Shown here one piece after another: positions 7,029 to 8,766 of a DNA stretch of 8,766 nt. Made by a program: the position numbers and the translations under genes. The notes under the pieces were generated by a model that had not been told where the DNA came from, ran no database searches, and saw only the letters and a program-made list of their open reading frames with translations. The stretch is from Candidatus Sumerlaeota bacterium. Its GTDB lineage: Bacteria > Sumerlaeota > Sumerlaeia > SLMS01. The DNA is taken from positions 1 to 8,766 of the forward strand of contig JADZDZ010000175.1 in assembly GCA_020850785.1 (NCBI GenBank), written 5' to 3'. Every line of letters begins with the position of its first letter. Within the stretch, counting starts at the first letter, position 1.

Positions 7029-7045
7029 GCGGCGGGTTCAGCGCT

Positions 7046-7061
7046 GTCTAGACGTCTATAC
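7046..7061. promoter_or_regulatory. Tandem GTNTANAC sites (GntR/HutC-type operator pattern)
   Basis: GTCTAGAC (7046-7053) abuts GTCTATAC (7054-7061). Both fit the GTNTANAC operator core of the HutC subfamily of GntR regulators, and the first equals the core of DasR sites. The joint also makes the perfect palindrome TAGACGTCTA (7049-7058). The sites lie 18 nt after the permease stop and about 155 nt before the recombinase start. No GntR gene is in the window, so the role is inferred. Confidence 0.35.
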
Positions 7062-7080
7062 GCGGCCCACGGGGGTCGCG
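7061..7080 (+). terminator. GC-rich hairpin after the phoH operon
   Basis: CGCGGCCC (7061-7068) pairs fully with GGGTCGCG (7073-7080), 8 bp with one G-U pair, closing the 4-nt loop ACGG. It lies 32 nt downstream of the permease stop. Only GTTTC follows, so as an intrinsic terminator it lacks a proper U tract; it could also act as a 3' stabilising hairpin. Confidence 0.4.
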
Positions 7081-7092
7081 GTTTCGCAGGAT

Positions 7093-7130
7093 CGCTGGAA
7101 GGGAAGGCCAACGCATTTCTCATTTTTTTC
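7093..7130 (+). terminator. Possible terminator with T tract
   Basis: CGCTGG (7093-7098) can pair with CCAACG (7108-7113) with one C-A mismatch and a 9-nt loop. A T-rich run follows, including seven T at 7123-7129. Stem and spacing are weak; together with the hairpin before it, it may end the phoH operon. Confidence 0.3.
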
Positions 7131-7156
7131 TTGCCGGTGTTGAAAGGTGCTGGCCA

Positions 7157-7200
7157 GTTTTTACGCGGTTCCGAGAGCTCTCCCGTTTTTACCCGTTCCC
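7157..7200. repeat. Direct repeats around a palindrome in the recombinase leader
   Basis: GTTTTTAC occurs at 7157-7164 and 7185-7192, and each copy is followed by a similar CG-TTCC stretch, 28 bp apart. Between them is the perfect 10-bp palindrome GAGAGCTCTC (7173-7182). All lie within 60 nt of the recombinase start. Possible regulator sites; nothing more can be shown. Confidence 0.35.
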
Positions 7201-7215
7201 GCAGAGGATCCGCCG

Positions 7216-8142
7216 ATGGCACACCTGTTTGTTGATTCGCTGAAGCGCTTTGAAACATGGCTTCGCGTTGAGAAAAACCTAAGCCCGAAGACGCGCGATG
7301 CCTACGTCTATGACCTGAACCGCTTTGCCGAATTCACGGCGCGGTTGCAGAAGACGACGCAGGAGGGGTTGTGCGTGGAGGCGGTGACCACGGAGGAAAT
7401 TCGCGAGTATATCCGGTACCTGCGGGAGGATTTGGATTACCGGGCGACGACGCTGGCGCGCACGTTGTCGTCAATTCGCGTGTTCTTTGATTTCTGCGTG
7501 GAGCAGCAGCAGTTGGGCGCGACCCCGTGTGCGGGGATTCAGAACCCGCGGCAGCCGAAGAAGCTGCCGGTGTATCTGGTCCAGAACGAGTTGAAGCGGT
7601 TGTTTGATGCGCCGGACCTTTCGAGTCCGCTGGGGATTCGGGACCGGGCGATGCTGGTGCTGATGGCGTTCTGCGGAATGCGGTTGCAGGAGTTGGTGGG
7701 CTTGAACGTGGCGGATGCGGATTTTGACGGGCAGACGATCAAGGTGCTGGGGAAGGGAAGCAAGGAGCGGCTGATTCCGATGAATGCGGACGTGGAGGCG
7801 GCGCTGCGGGAATGGCTGGCGCGTCGCGTTCCGGCGGAAGGGGAGCGGGCGATGTTCGTGAACCGCTTCGGCCACCGGCTAAGCGGCCGCATGGTGGAGA
7901 AGATCGTGGACAAGTACGTTGCGGTGGCGGGGATCGCGAAGGCGTCGCTGTCGCCGCACAAGCTGCGGCACACCTTTGCGACGATGCTTCACGCCAACGA
8001 TGTGGACCTGGTGGAAATTCAGACGCTGCTGGGGCATTCCTCGATCGCGACGACGCAGATTTACACGCATACGAACAAGGCGCGGTTGCAGGAGGCGGTG
8101 GAGCGGGCGAGTATTTTGACGGGGGGGATGACGGGAACGTGA
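7216..8142 (+). CDS. xerC: Tyrosine recombinase XerC/XerD
   Basis: A site-specific tyrosine recombinase of 308 residues, the usual size of XerC/XerD enzymes, which resolve chromosome dimers at dif sites. The N-terminal SAM-like core-binding domain covers about 1-100 (ETWLRVEKNLSPKTRDAYVY). The catalytic domain has all six active-site residues: R156 (GMRLQELVGL), K180 (GKGSKERLIP), H248 and R251 (SPHKLRHTFAT), H274 (LLGHSS) and Y283 (TTQIYTHT). Their spacing from H248 to Y283 equals that of E. coli XerD. ATG 7216 is chosen over an upstream TTG at 7147 because AGAGGA lies just upstream and the Xer N terminus starts there. XerC and XerD cannot be told apart by eye; the symbol follows common usage. 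There is no sign of an integron or phage around it, so a housekeeping role is likely. Confidence 0.95.
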   Translation: MAHLFVDSLKRFETWLRVEKNLSPKTRDAYVYDLNRFAEFTARLQKTTQEGLCVEAVTTEEIREYIRYLREDLDYRATTLARTLSSIRVFFDFCVEQQQLGATPCAGIQNPRQPKKLPVYLVQNELKRLFDAPDLSSPLGIRDRAMLVLMAFCGMRLQELVGLNVADADFDGQTIKVLGKGSKERLIPMNADVEAALREWLARRVPAEGERAMFVNRFGHRLSGRMVEKIVDKYVAVAGIAKASLSPHKLRHTFATMLHANDVDLVEIQTLLGHSSIATTQIYTHTNKARLQEAVERASILTGGMTGT

Positions 8143-8154
8143 GGCGGGCGGGCC

Positions 8155-8195
8155 GGGGAGGGCTGCATTTGGAACCTTTCCCCAATCCCTTTTTT
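8155..8195 (+). terminator. Weak candidate terminator after the recombinase
   Basis: GGGGAGGG (8155-8162) can pair with CCTTTCCCC (8175-8183) with a small bulge and a 12-13-nt loop. Six T follow at 8190-8195, 6 nt after the stem. The distance to the T run makes this weak. Confidence 0.3.
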
Positions 8196-8284
8196 CGTTG
8201 CGCCAGCCATTGGACGGCGGGAAGCGTAGGGGGTCCCCGAAAGCCGGTCCCGGTTTCCAACCCTGACCGATTGAGGAGTTTGCG

Positions 8285-8674
8285 ATGATGAAGGCTTTGG
8301 TTAAAAAGCTGCGGAAGCCCGCGACCCTTGCGGTTGTGGTGGCGGCGCTGATGCTGGCGCCGGACAGTCAGGCACGGGCAACCGGGCCGCTCTATGGCAG
8401 CACGTATTTCAGCAAGATTTTCTCGAAACTCGGCCGTGGCGTTGGCAATGTGGCCTTCTGCTGGGTGGAGTTTCCCTACGAAATCAACCACGGCATCCAG
8501 AACACGGATCCAACCTCCGGCGCCTTCACGGGATTTTTCCGGGGCCTGTACTTCACAGGGCAGCGGTTGGTGCTGGGTGTGGTTGACGTCGTGACGTTCC
8601 CCATCGATGTTTACGGAAACAACTATCAGTCGATCCAGCGGACAGAGTTCCCCTTCATCGACGAAGTGCATTAA
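8285..8674 (+). CDS. Exported small protein, exosortase system-associated TIGR04073 family
   Basis: A 129-residue exported protein of unknown function. A signal peptide is clear: basic KALVKKLRK, hydrophobic PATLAVVVAALMLAP, then DSQARA with likely cleavage near residues 30-32. The mature part has FSKLGRGVGNVAFCWVEFPY (46-65), a Gly-rich middle FTGFFRGLYFTGQRL and VLGVVDVVTFPID (96-108). This order of LGRG..N...W.E.P, a Gly-rich turn and ..D..TFP fits the TIGR04073 family, found in Verrucomicrobiota and relatives in genomes with exosortase/PEP-CTERM systems; the match is recalled, not searched. It has no PEP-CTERM tail. GAGGAG (8273-8278) lies 6 nt before ATG 8285; ATG 8288 is an alternative start. 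An inverted repeat CGGTC/GACCG (8245-8249, 8265-8269) sits just before the SD. The next gene may be a related copy. Confidence 0.8.
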   Translation: MMKALVKKLRKPATLAVVVAALMLAPDSQARATGPLYGSTYFSKIFSKLGRGVGNVAFCWVEFPYEINHGIQNTDPTSGAFTGFFRGLYFTGQRLVLGVVDVVTFPIDVYGNNYQSIQRTEFPFIDEVH

Positions 8675-8682
8675 TTGCAGGT

Positions 8683-8721
8683 ATCCCCAAGGACTGACGG
8701 AATCCCCAGGAGGAATTGACG
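8683..8721 (+). repeat. Imperfect tandem repeat before the last gene
   Basis: ATCCCCAAGGACTGACG (8683-8699) and ATCCCCAGGAGGAATTGACG (8702-8721) are imperfect copies, the second with a few added bases that create the AGGAGG ribosome binding site. It may be a small duplication; chance cannot be excluded. Confidence 0.35.
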
Positions 8722-8724
8722 TAA

Positions 8725-8766
8725 ATGGTTCGCCTTCCCAAGTTTGCCAAAGCAATGGTTGCGCTG
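8725..8766 (+). CDS. Start of a further gene, cut by the window edge
   Basis: ATG 8725 follows a perfect AGGAGG (8708-8713) by 11 nt, and the 14 visible codons read MVRLPKFAKAMVAL with no stop. The basic and then hydrophobic start would fit a signal peptide. It lies 50 nt after the TIGR04073-like gene in the same direction, so it is probably in the same operon and may be a second member of that family, since such genes can occur in tandem. This is inference from 14 residues only. Confidence 0.55.
   Translation, partial: MVRLPKFAKAMVAL

Noticed and set aside
7151..7165. TGGCCAGTTTTTACG as a sigma-54 promoter
   Set aside because: It lacks the TTGC of the -12 element at the right distance.
7029..7215. 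A dif or att site next to the recombinase gene
   Set aside because: No 28-bp dif-like sequence with two 11-bp arms around a 6-bp centre was seen; the palindromes here are too short.
7739..8755. A 338-codon minus-strand open frame over the recombinase and the exported protein
   Set aside because: It spans two well-supported plus-strand genes and their spacer, with a low-complexity Arg/Pro/Ser product.

Overview
The window looks like an ordinary chromosomal stretch from a GC-rich bacterium, most likely in the Verrucomicrobiota / PVC group. Three things point there: a small exported protein resembling the exosortase-associated TIGR04073 family (known mainly from Verrucomicrobiota and relatives), a short in-frame insert whose translation matches a dispersed repeat I associate with Verrucomicrobiota genomes, and the general character of GatA and PhoH. 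The taxon is an inference. No rRNA, tRNA, CRISPR array, transposase or phage structural gene was seen.

Layout. The 3' part of gatA (+) runs into the window and meets, tail to tail with a 21-bp overlap, a three-gene minus-strand operon transcribed from about 4745 down to 594. That operon encodes a Wzm/TagG-type ABC-2 permease, an NAD-dependent nucleotide-sugar epimerase of the CDP-paratose 2-epimerase-like SDR group, and a large polytopic membrane protein with GT-C glycosyltransferase character and a soluble C-terminal domain. The genes are separated by 8 nt and then overlapped by 8 bp, so they are probably translated together. Together they suggest a step in making and exporting a cell-surface glycan. 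The ATPase for the permease is not in the window.

A 186-bp divergent intergenic region with two inverted repeats separates this operon from a plus-strand operon: phoH (TTG start), a small helical DUF507-like gene 2 nt later, and a second ABC-2-type permease without an ATPase. A 187-bp intergenic region follows. It holds two abutting GTNTANAC sites (the GntR/HutC operator pattern), a strong GC hairpin, a T tract, and a pair of direct repeats flanking a palindrome. Next come a complete Xer-type tyrosine recombinase with all six catalytic residues, the TIGR04073-like exported protein, and the first 14 codons of another gene with a good ribosome binding site.

No complete new system can be demonstrated. 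The points most worth a second look are the epimerase with Met in place of the catalytic Tyr, the repeat inserted in frame in the GT-C-like gene, the tandem HutC-type sites, and the unclassified C-terminal domain of the GT-C-like protein. No gene-free stretch exceeds 300 bases; the longest is 187 nt.
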